Source: JADYZU01 sp964540965 (GTDB taxonomy: Bacteria > Pseudomonadota > Alphaproteobacteria > Rhodobacterales > Rhodobacteraceae). From it: a DNA stretch of 64,000 nucleotides. The stretch covers positions 62,001 to 126,000 of the forward strand of contig CAZIOT010000002.1 in the NCBI GenBank assembly GCA_964540965.1, read 5' to 3'. This document shows positions 16,233 through 23,421 of the stretch, piece by piece. A program made the position numbers and the translations under genes. The notes beneath the pieces are model-generated. The model saw only the letters and a list, made by a program, of their open reading frames with translations, searched no databases and was not told the DNA's origin. Positions within the stretch are counted from its first letter, which is position 1. Each line of letters begins with the position of its first letter.

Positions 16233-16691
16233 ATGACTGTGGCCGCACAACCCCTGAACACCGCCTCTGCCCGGTCGGAAATGACGGCTGCGGTGATGGC
16301 AGAAACCGGACTGGACGAGGCGGTCTTGCACCGGCTGGTGCATCGCTTTTACGGCAAGGTCCGCGACGATGCCCTGCTGGGACCGATCTTTGCGGAAAAG
16401 ATCACCGACTGGCCGCCGCATCTGGAGCGCATGGTGGCCTTCTGGTCCTCGGTCGCGCTGATGACCGGCCGCTATCACGGCCGCCCGGTGCCGGCCCATA
16501 CGCCCTTGGCGATTGATGCCGTGCATTTCAACCGCTGGCTGGCGCTGTTCCGCGAAACGGCCGCCGAGGTCTGCACCCCCGCCGGCGCCATCCATGTGAT
16601 CGAGCGTGCCGAACGGATCGCCCAATCCCTGCATTTCGCGGTCGCCTCGGCGCGATCCGGCCCGGCCGCGCCGCCCCCGCTGTTCCGCTGA
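16233..16691 (+). CDS. Group III truncated haemoglobin
   Basis: A protein of 152 residues. A B-helix Tyr in RFYGKVRDDALLGPIF, the segment WSSVALMTGRYHGRP and the proximal His in VHFNRWLALFRET are typical of group III (trHbP) globins. Such proteins bind O2 and NO, and are found with nitrosative-stress genes in alphaproteobacteria and Campylobacter. The ATG at 16233 follows ACGGAGA; nine codons of open frame upstream overlap the promoter and are not likely translated. It leads an operon with the di-iron protein, under the NsrR-like operator. It could detoxify NO as a dioxygenase or simply scavenge it. Confidence 0.88.
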   Translation: MTVAAQPLNTASARSEMTAAVMAETGLDEAVLHRLVHRFYGKVRDDALLGPIFAEKITDWPPHLERMVAFWSSVALMTGRYHGRPVPAHTPLAIDAVHFNRWLALFRETAAEVCTPAGAIHVIERAERIAQSLHFAVASARSGPAAPPPLFR

Positions 16692-16704
16692 CAGGAGTAT
16701 CGCC

Positions 16705-17190
16705 ATGACCGACGCCCCGATCCACGATGCCGCCGCCCTGACCCGCCATATCGAAACCCGCTACCACGCCCGCCACCGCGAGCAGTTGCCGGTTCTCGCC
16801 TCCATGGCCGCACGGGTCGAGGACGTGCATTTCGGTGATGACGGCGTGCCCGAGGGCCTGTCCCTGTTGCTGCAACAGATGATGGCCGAACTGGACGCGC
16901 ATATGGAAAAGGAAGAGGCGGTGCTTTTCCCCGCCATCCGCAGCGGCGGGATGCCGGGCATTGAACAACCGATCGCGGTGATGCGGGCCGATCATGCCGG
17001 GCATGACCGCGACCTGGCCGAAATCCGTCGCCTGACCGCAGACCTGACCCTGCCGGGCGGCGCCTGCGGCACCTGGACGCGGCTATACGCGGGCCTGACC
17101 GAATTCGTCGACGACCTGACCGAGCATATGCGGCTGGAAAACGAGGTGCTGTTCCCGCAATTCGAACCTGCCGGGCATGCCGTTGCCTGA
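16705..17190 (+). CDS. RIC/DnrN-type di-iron (haemerythrin-like) iron-sulfur repair protein
   Basis: A protein of 161 residues. The opening HIETRYHARHREQLP and the motifs HMEKEEAVLFP, ADHAGHDRD and HMRLENEVLFPQF supply the His and Glu ligands of the di-iron site of the RIC (ScdA/YtfE/DnrN) family. The N-terminal ScdA_N domain found in longer members is absent. RIC proteins restore iron-sulfur clusters damaged by NO or oxidants. The ATG at 16705 has ACAGGAG upstream and lies 13 bp after the haemoglobin stop. Its end overlaps the next gene by 14 nt, so the operon continues. Confidence 0.85.
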   Translation: MTDAPIHDAAALTRHIETRYHARHREQLPVLASMAARVEDVHFGDDGVPEGLSLLLQQMMAELDAHMEKEEAVLFPAIRSGGMPGIEQPIAVMRADHAGHDRDLAEIRRLTADLTLPGGACGTWTRLYAGLTEFVDDLTEHMRLENEVLFPQFEPAGHAVA

Positions 17191-17866
17191 TCCCGACCGC
17201 CCCGGCGCGCCTCCCTGTCTGGCCGGTGAGATCGCCCCGGATTACTTTGATCCGCTGGCGGCCGATCCGCAGCAGGCGGCCGATGTGGCGCGCTGGCGCC
17301 GCGCCGAACGGTCGCGGCTGGCCAGGTTGCGGAACGATCTGGGTCAGGCCGGCCGGGCCGAGGTTTCGCAGAGGATCTGCCGGCACCTTGCCGCGCTTCT
17401 GTCGGGCTGGGGCCTGACGCCCGGCACGGTGTTTTCCGGCTATTGGCCGATCAAGGGCGAACCCGACCTGCGTCCGGTTCTGGCGGATCTGCATCGCGCC
17501 GGCGTGACCGTTGCCCTGCCGGTGGTTGAGGTCCGGGCGGCGCCCTTGGTCTTTCGGCGCTGGACGCCCGAGACGCGGATGGTGCGCGGCGACTGGAACA
17601 TCCCGGTTCCCCCGCCCGAGGCCGAGAGGCTGACTCCGGACATCGCCCTTGCGCCCTGCCTGGGCTGGACCGAGGGCTGTTTCCGGCTGGGCTGGGGCGG
17701 CGGCTATTTCGACCGCACGCTTGCCGCCATGGCGCCGCGGCCCAGGGTCATCGGCATCGCGCTGACGGCGGCGCGGCTGCCGACGATCTATCCGCAACCG
17801 CATGACATTGCGCTGGACCATATCCTGACCGAGGATGGGCTGGCCGCGACGAGGACCAGAGGATGA
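17177..17866 (+). CDS. 5-formyltetrahydrofolate cyclo-ligase family protein
   Basis: A protein of 229 residues. Motifs RLARLRNDL near the N-terminus, GYWPIKGEPDLRPV and the phosphate-binding GWGGGYFDRTLAAM are those of the 5-FCL/MTHFS family, which turns 5-formyl-THF into 5,10-methenyl-THF using ATP. It is longer than the usual ~190 residues through an N-terminal extension of about 35. It overlaps the RIC-type gene by 14 nt and nnrS by 4 nt, so it is translationally tied to an NO-response operon. That setting is odd for a folate enzyme; a specialised role in this regulon is possible but unproven. Confidence 0.8.
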   Translation: MPLPDPDRPGAPPCLAGEIAPDYFDPLAADPQQAADVARWRRAERSRLARLRNDLGQAGRAEVSQRICRHLAALLSGWGLTPGTVFSGYWPIKGEPDLRPVLADLHRAGVTVALPVVEVRAAPLVFRRWTPETRMVRGDWNIPVPPPEAERLTPDIALAPCLGWTEGCFRLGWGGGYFDRTLAAMAPRPRVIGIALTAARLPTIYPQPHDIALDHILTEDGLAATRTRG

Positions 17867-19065
17867 CCACGACCACCGCGCCGATGCGTGCCCGTACCGG
17901 ACCCGCGATCCTGACCTACGGCTTTCGCCCGTTCTTTTTCGGGGCGGCGGTCTGGGCGGCGCTGGCGATGGTCCTGTGGGTGCCGATGCTGTCGGGGCAC
18001 CTGAACCTTCCGACCGCCTTTGACCCGGTAAGCTGGCATGCGCATGAATTCCTGTTCGGCTATCTGGGCGCCGTCATCGCCGGGTTCCTGCTGACCGCGG
18101 TGCCGAACTGGACCGGGCGGCCGCCGATCACCGGCTGGCGGCTGGGCGGACTGGCCCTGCTGTGGCTGGCCGGGCGCGCCGCCGTGGCGGTGTCGGGCCA
18201 TCTGCCGGCGGGGCTGGTGGCGGCGCTTGACCTGGCCTTTCCCGTGGTCCTGGCCGCCGCAATCGGGCGCGAGATCGTGGCGGGCAAGAACTGGCGCAAT
18301 CTGATCGTCGTGGGGATGCTGGCGGTCTTTGCCCTTGGCAACGGGGTTTTCCACTGGGAGGCGGCGCGGGGCGGCTATGCTGCGCAGGGGTACGGGCTGC
18401 GTCTGGCCCTTTCTGCCGGGATGATGCTGATCGCCGTCATCGGCGGGCGGATCGTGCCGTCCTTTACCCGCAACTGGCTGGCCCGACGCGGGCCGGGGGC
18501 GATGCCGGCGCAACCGATGCAGCGTTTCGACATTCTGGCGCTTGTGGCCCTGCTGGCGGCGCTGCTGCTGTGGGTGACGCTGCCGCTGTCGCCGGTGACG
18601 GGGGTGGCGCTGGGCATCGCGGGCGTGCTGCACGTTGCCCGGCTGGACCGCTGGGCCGGCCACCGCACCGCGGCCGAGCCGCTGGTGCTGGTGCTTCATG
18701 CCGGTTATGCCTTTCTGCCGCTTGGCGCGCTGGCGCTGTCGGCCGCGATCCTGCTGCCGGGCGCCCTTGGCATGGCCGCCGCGCAGCATTTCTGGATGGG
18801 CGGCTCGGTCGGGCTGATGACGCTGGCGGTGATGACGCGGGCGACCCTTGGCCATACCGGGAAGGCACTGCATGCCGGCCGCGGGACCGTGGTGATCTAT
18901 GTGGCGCTGGTCATCGCGGTTCTGGTGCGGGTGGCGGCGGGGGTCTGGCCTGCCCAGGCGGGGCTGCTGCACTCCATCGCCGGCACCGCATGGATCGCGG
19001 CCTTTGGCGGCTATGCCGTGCTTTATGGCCGGCTGCTGTTGTGGCCGGTCGCAAAGCGGGCCTGA
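17863..19065 (+). CDS. nnrS: NnrS haem-copper membrane protein
   Basis: A protein of 400 residues with about 12 predicted transmembrane helices. The early motifs YGFRPFFFGAA and WHAHEFLFGYLGAVIAGFLLTA and later His residues (QHFWMGG) match NnrS, a haem- and copper-containing inner-membrane protein that protects cells against nitrosative stress and sits in NO-responsive regulons. It starts in an ATGA overlap with the 5-FCL gene and is followed after 6 bp by nnrU. Expression is probably driven from the NsrR-like controlled promoter at about 16.2 kb. Confidence 0.92.
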   Translation: MTTTTAPMRARTGPAILTYGFRPFFFGAAVWAALAMVLWVPMLSGHLNLPTAFDPVSWHAHEFLFGYLGAVIAGFLLTAVPNWTGRPPITGWRLGGLALLWLAGRAAVAVSGHLPAGLVAALDLAFPVVLAAAIGREIVAGKNWRNLIVVGMLAVFALGNGVFHWEAARGGYAAQGYGLRLALSAGMMLIAVIGGRIVPSFTRNWLARRGPGAMPAQPMQRFDILALVALLAALLLWVTLPLSPVTGVALGIAGVLHVARLDRWAGHRTAAEPLVLVLHAGYAFLPLGALALSAAILLPGALGMAAAQHFWMGGSVGLMTLAVMTRATLGHTGKALHAGRGTVVIYVALVIAVLVRVAAGVWPAQAGLLHSIAGTAWIAAFGGYAVLYGRLLLWPVAKRA

Positions 19066-19071
19066 GCGGCA

Positions 19072-19734
19072 ATGGGCTGGGGCGAATACGGGCTGGCCTT
19101 TGCGGCCTTCTTCCTGACCCATTCGGTGCCGGTGCGCCCGCCGTTCCGGCCATGGGCGGTGGCGCGGCTGGGGGCGGCGGGCTTCGGCCTTGCCTATTCG
19201 GCGCTGTCGCTGGCCGTGCTGGTCTGGCTGGTGGTCGCCGCGGGGCGGGCGCCCTATGTGGCGCTGTGGAACTGGGCGCCCTGGCAGAATCATGTGGTGC
19301 TGGCGGTGATGCTGCCGGTCTGCCTGATCCTGTCGCTGGCCCTGTTCCGGCCGAATCCGTTCTCGTTCGGCGGCGCCCGCAACGCGCGGTTCGACCCGGC
19401 GCATCCCGGCATCGTGCGCGTCACACGGCATCCGCTGCTGCTGGCGCTGGCGCTGTGGTCGGCCGCGCATATCCTGCCGAACGGCGATCTGGCGCATGTG
19501 ATCCTGTTCGGCACCTTTGCCGTCTTTGCGATCCTCGGCACCCGTCTTGTCGACCGCCGGCGGCGGCGCGAGATGGGCCAACGCTGGCACGACCTGCGCG
19601 CCGCGGTCGCCGCCAGCCGTGCCATGCCCCATTTCACCGGCGACACGGCGCTGCGCGTCCTCGCCGGGCTGCTGCTTTATGCGGCGCTGATCTGGCTGCA
19701 CCCCATGGTCATCGGGGTGGATCCGCTGACCTGA
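19072..19734 (+). CDS. nnrU: NnrU family membrane protein
   Basis: A protein of 220 residues with five to six hydrophobic segments. The motif FFLTHSVPVRPPFR near the start and VRVTRHPLLLALALWSAAH in the middle match NnrU, first found next to denitrification genes in Rhodobacter and needed for full denitrification; the second motif resembles isoprenylcysteine methyltransferase-type membrane enzymes. It is the last gene of the NO-response operon. It converges on narR with 3 bp between the stops. Confidence 0.88.
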   Translation: MGWGEYGLAFAAFFLTHSVPVRPPFRPWAVARLGAAGFGLAYSALSLAVLVWLVVAAGRAPYVALWNWAPWQNHVVLAVMLPVCLILSLALFRPNPFSFGGARNARFDPAHPGIVRVTRHPLLLALALWSAAHILPNGDLAHVILFGTFAVFAILGTRLVDRRRRREMGQRWHDLRAAVAASRAMPHFTGDTALRVLAGLLLYAALIWLHPMVIGVDPLT

Positions 19735-19737
19735 TGG

Positions 19738-20436
19738 TCAGGTCGTCCCGTCGTCGATCAGCGGGTTCGGTTTGGCAAAGCGGGTGATGTCGGCGGCGTT
19801 GACGATGGTGATCCGGTTGCCCTCGACCTCAAGCCCGAAGGGTTGCAGGCCCTTGAAGGCGCGGCTGAGGTTTTCCGGCGTCATGCCAAGGATCGAGGCG
19901 ATGCGGCGCTTTTCGTAAGGCAGGTCGAACGAGGCCGCCCCGCCGGAACGCCGCTGTTGCCGCAAAAGATAATTCGCCAGCCGTTCCAGCGATGTCCGCA
20001 GCTTCAAGTCCTTCTGCGCCTTGACGACCGAACGGTAGCACTGCGCAAGTTCGGTCACGATGGCGCGGGCAAAGTTGCCGTCGATGTCAAAGACGGCGCG
20101 CACATCCTGGCTGGGGATCAGGGCGATCCGGCTTTTTTCCAGGGTCCGCGCGGACATCAGATAGGCCGCATCCCTGATCGTCGCCGCAAGGATGAAGGTC
20201 GAGATCGGCCGGACCGTCGCAAGGCTGGTGTCGCGCCCGTTCCATGTGGAGAACAGGTCGACCGAGCCGGACAGGACCACATGCAGGAAGTCGCTGGGAT
20301 CGCCTTCCGAGATCAGCTCGATCTGCGCCGGAAAGTTCTGCACATAGGCGCCGCGCATCAGCGCCGTGAAATTCTCGGGCGCCACCTGCGAAAACAGGTC
20401 GAGTTCTCGAATCTCCTGGAAAGCTGACTCGGGCAT
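19738..20436 (-). CDS. narR: NarR, Crp/Fnr-family regulator of nitrate reductase
   Basis: A protein of 232 residues: a cyclic-nucleotide-type beta-barrel (about 15-125), a dimer helix, and a helix-turn-helix with recognition helix TPENLSRAFK, whose E-x2-SR pattern fits FNR-type half-sites. The N-terminal cysteines that hold the FNR iron-sulfur cluster are missing, as in NarR of Paracoccus pantotrophus, which activates nar in response to nitrate or nitrite. The start MPESAFQE at 20436 is chosen because the longer frame would run through an FNR-type box at 20480. It is divergent from narK. DNR or NnrR is the alternative name, but the location favours NarR. Confidence 0.85.
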   Translation of the reverse strand: MPESAFQEIRELDLFSQVAPENFTALMRGAYVQNFPAQIELISEGDPSDFLHVVLSGSVDLFSTWNGRDTSLATVRPISTFILAATIRDAAYLMSARTLEKSRIALIPSQDVRAVFDIDGNFARAIVTELAQCYRSVVKAQKDLKLRTSLERLANYLLRQQRRSGGAASFDLPYEKRRIASILGMTPENLSRAFKGLQPFGLEVEGNRITIVNAADITRFAKPNPLIDDGTT

Positions 20437-20479
20437 GGCGGCGGCTCTGCAAACTGAGACCCCATGATCACTTCTACGA

Positions 20480-20493
20480 TTGATAATTGTCAA
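20480..20493. promoter_or_regulatory. FNR/NarR-type box TTGATAATTGTCAA near narR
   Basis: Half-sites TTGAT and GTCAA flank four bases: one mismatch from the TTGAT-N4-ATCAA consensus. It lies 44 bp upstream of the chosen narR start, close enough to act in autoregulation, and 196 bp from narK. Confidence 0.6.
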
Positions 20494-20592
20494 GTCTACA
20501 ATTGAGCGCTGTTGCGTTTGCCTTGACATGCGACCTGCGCGGGCATGACAAAATTGGCCAATGCATTTATTTCTATGAATAATTCGTCCGGG

Positions 20593-20606
20593 ATGATCTA
20601 GATCAA
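20593..20606. promoter_or_regulatory. FNR/NarR-type box ATGATCTAGATCAA upstream of narK
   Basis: Half-sites ATGAT and ATCAA flank CTAG: one mismatch from the consensus. Centred 89 bp before the narK ATG, it would place a class II start site near 20641. The 20437-20688 gap also contains AT-rich stretches and a perfect ATTGGCCAAT palindrome (20553-20562) of unknown meaning. Confidence 0.65.
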
Positions 20607-20688
20607 CTTATCTGCGCCGCTTCGCTTTCAGGACTGGCACCGACCCCCCAGGGGCCGACTGCGCAATTCTCTTGCCGGAGTTCCCGCA

Positions 20689-23406
20689 ATGCAGACCGCA
20701 ATACCAGCCTCACGCGCAGACCAGACGCGCGCGTTGTCGCTGAGCACCATCGCCTTCACTGCGTGTTTCGCGGTGTGGACGATCTTTTCCATCATTGGCG
20801 TGGCCATCAAGGCCGAGCTGAACCTGTCCGAGTTCCAGTTCGGCCTGTTGGTCGCCACGCCGGTCCTTACCGGGTCGCTGGTGCGCATCTTTCTGGGTGT
20901 CTGGACCGAACGCTATGGCGGCCGCATCGTGTTTTCGCTGCAGATGCTTGCGGCGGCGCTGGCGACCTGGCTTCTGACCTTTGCCACCACCTTTGCGCAA
21001 TACATGGTCGCGGCACTGGGCATCGGTCTTGCCGGCGGATCGTTCATCATCGGCGTGGCCTATGTCAGCCGCTGGTATGACAAGGGCCATCAGGGCACCG
21101 CGCTGGGCATCTTCGGGGCGGGCAATGTCGGCGCGGCGGTGACGAAATTCGTCGCGCCCTTCGTCATGGTCGCCTGGGGCTGGCAGGGTGTGGCCAATGT
21201 CTGGGCCATCGGCCTTGCCCTCATGGCGGTGGTCTTCTTTGTCTTTGCCAAGGACGACCCGCAACTGGTCGAACGCCGCGCCAAGGGGGTCAAGGCCCCG
21301 TCGCTGGCCGAACAGTTTGCACCGCTGGCCAAGCTGCAGGTCTGGCGGTTCTCGCTGTACTACTTCTTCGTGTTCGGCGCGTTCATGGCGCTGGCGCTGT
21401 GGCTGCCGCACTACCTGATCGACGTCTACGGCGTCGACGTGCGCACCGCGGGCATGGCGGCGGCGGTGTTCTCGCTCTCGGCCTCGCTGTTCCGCGCCTA
21501 TGGCGGTCACCTGTCCGACCGCTTCGGCGCGCGGTCGGTGATGTACTGGACCTTCGGCTTCAGCCTGATCCTGCTGTTCATGCTGTCCTATCCGCCCGCG
21601 ACCTATACGATCATGGGCAAGGACGGGCCGATCACGTTTGAAACGGAAATGGGCCTGTGGCCCTTCGTCGTCACCCTGTTCGTGCTTGGCTTCTTCATGT
21701 CGCTGGGCAAGGCGGCGGTGTTCAAGCACATCCCGGTCTACTACCCCAACCATGTCGGTTCGGTCGGCGGCCTTGTCGGCATGATCGGCGGGCTTGGCGG
21801 CTTTGTCCTGCCCATCGTCTTTGGCGCCATGCTGGACGCAACGGGCATCTACACGTCCTGCTTCGCGCTGCTGTTCCTGCTGGTCGGCGTCGCGCTGGTC
21901 TGGATGCACCTGTCGATCCGCGCGATGGAGCGCGCCGCCAATGGCGAGGCGCTGGACCGCCTGCCGGAACTGCCCGAAATGCAGGAAATCCACGTTCCCG
22001 AGCGCACCACCCTGCCGCGCGTGATCGAGGACTGGCGCCCCGACGACCCGACCTTCTGGGCCGAAAAGGGCCGCGCCGTCGCAAGGCGCAACCTGTGGCT
22101 GTCGATCCCGGCGCTGCTTCTGGCCTTCTCGGTCTGGATGGTGTGGTCGATGGTGGTGGCGAAACTGCCCGCGGTGGGCTTTGCCTTCACGGCCGAGCAA
22201 CTGTTCTGGCTGGCCTCGCTGCCGGCGCTGTCGGGCGCGACACTGCGCATCTTCTATGGCTTCATGGTGCCGATCTTTGGCGGCCGGCTGTGGACGACGC
22301 TGTCGACCGCCTCGCTGCTCGTGCCGGCTGTCGGCATCGGCTATGCGGTGCAGAACCCGGAAACACCCTATTTCATCTTCCTGGTGCTGGCGCTGCTTTG
22401 CGGCCTTGGCGGGGCCAACTTCGCCTCGTCGATGGCCAATATCGGCTACTTCTTTCCCAGGTCGGAAAAGGGCAATGCGCTTGCCCTGAATGCCGGGCTG
22501 GGCAACCTTGGCGTCAGCGTCATGCAGTTCCTGGTGCCGCTGGTCATCACCGGCGCCGTGTTCGGCGCGATGGGCGGCGGGGCACAGACCGTGGCCGAAA
22601 CCGGCGGAAGCCTCTGGCTGCAGAATGCCGGCTTCATCTGGGTGCCGTTCATCCTTGCCTCGACCATCGCGGCCTGGATCGGCATGAACGACATCGCCGA
22701 TGCCAAGGCGAGCTTCGCCCAGCAATCGGTGATCTTCGCGCGCAGCCACAACTGGCTGATGTGCTTCCTCTATGTCGGAACCTTCGGCAGCTTCCTTGGC
22801 TATTCGGCGGGCTTTCCGCTGCTGTCCAAGATCGCCTTCCCCGATGTGAACGCGCTGCAATATGTGTTCCTTGGCCCGCTGGTGGGGGCGCTGGCGCGCG
22901 CCGGCACCGGCTGGGTGTCGGACCGCTTTGGCGGTGGCCGGGTGACCTTCTGGGTCTTCATCGGCATGATCGTCAGCGTTCTGGCGGTGATCCTGTCGTT
23001 GCAAGCGGGCAGCTTTGCCGGGTTCTTTGCCGGCTTCATGGCGCTGTTCTTCTTCACCGGCGTCGGCAATGCCTCGACCTTCCAGATGATCCCGGTGATC
23101 ATGGGGCGTGAGGTTCCGCGCCTGATGCCGCATCTGTCCGGGGCGGACCGTGCGCGGCAGATCGCGATGGAGTCGAGCGGCATCATCGCCTTTACCAGTG
23201 CAATCGGCGCCTATGGCGGGTTCTTCATCCCCAAGGCCTACGGCTCGTCCATCTCCATGACGGGCAGCCCGATCGGTGCCCTTTGGACGTTCCTTGCCTT
23301 CTACGTCATCTGCCTCGTGCTGACCTGGGCCTACTATACCCGACGGGGCGGCCTTCTCCATGACATCGAGCGCGGCCTTGCCCCGGCCGTCCACCCTGCC
23401 GAATAA
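20689..23406 (+). CDS. narK: NarK1-NarK2 fused nitrate/nitrite transporter
   Basis: A protein of 905 residues, twice the normal NarK length. Two major-facilitator domains are fused: residues about 15-435 (NarK1 type, with GGLVGMIGGLGGFVLP) and about 465-895 (NarK2 type, with GNLGVSVMQFLVPLVI), joined by a hydrophilic linker rich in charged residues. In Paracoccus the NarK1 half acts as a nitrate/proton symporter and the NarK2 half as a nitrate/nitrite antiporter, giving a 24-helix protein. The start has CCGGAG upstream. It leads the nar operon, 15 bp before narG, and is probably activated through the FNR-type box at 20593. Confidence 0.95.
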   Translation: MQTAIPASRADQTRALSLSTIAFTACFAVWTIFSIIGVAIKAELNLSEFQFGLLVATPVLTGSLVRIFLGVWTERYGGRIVFSLQMLAAALATWLLTFATTFAQYMVAALGIGLAGGSFIIGVAYVSRWYDKGHQGTALGIFGAGNVGAAVTKFVAPFVMVAWGWQGVANVWAIGLALMAVVFFVFAKDDPQLVERRAKGVKAPSLAEQFAPLAKLQVWRFSLYYFFVFGAFMALALWLPHYLIDVYGVDVRTAGMAAAVFSLSASLFRAYGGHLSDRFGARSVMYWTFGFSLILLFMLSYPPATYTIMGKDGPITFETEMGLWPFVVTLFVLGFFMSLGKAAVFKHIPVYYPNHVGSVGGLVGMIGGLGGFVLPIVFGAMLDATGIYTSCFALLFLLVGVALVWMHLSIRAMERAANGEALDRLPELPEMQEIHVPERTTLPRVIEDWRPDDPTFWAEKGRAVARRNLWLSIPALLLAFSVWMVWSMVVAKLPAVGFAFTAEQLFWLASLPALSGATLRIFYGFMVPIFGGRLWTTLSTASLLVPAVGIGYAVQNPETPYFIFLVLALLCGLGGANFASSMANIGYFFPRSEKGNALALNAGLGNLGVSVMQFLVPLVITGAVFGAMGGGAQTVAETGGSLWLQNAGFIWVPFILASTIAAWIGMNDIADAKASFAQQSVIFARSHNWLMCFLYVGTFGSFLGYSAGFPLLSKIAFPDVNALQYVFLGPLVGALARAGTGWVSDRFGGGRVTFWVFIGMIVSVLAVILSLQAGSFAGFFAGFMALFFFTGVGNASTFQMIPVIMGREVPRLMPHLSGADRARQIAMESSGIIAFTSAIGAYGGFFIPKAYGSSISMTGSPIGALWTFLAFYVICLVLTWAYYTRRGGLLHDIERGLAPAVHPAE

Positions 23407-23421
23407 CGAAAGGAAGCCGAT

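Noticed and set aside
20437..20529. 31-codon N-terminal extension of narR
   Set aside because: It would place an FNR-type box inside the coding region, and the added residues do not resemble Crp/Fnr proteins.
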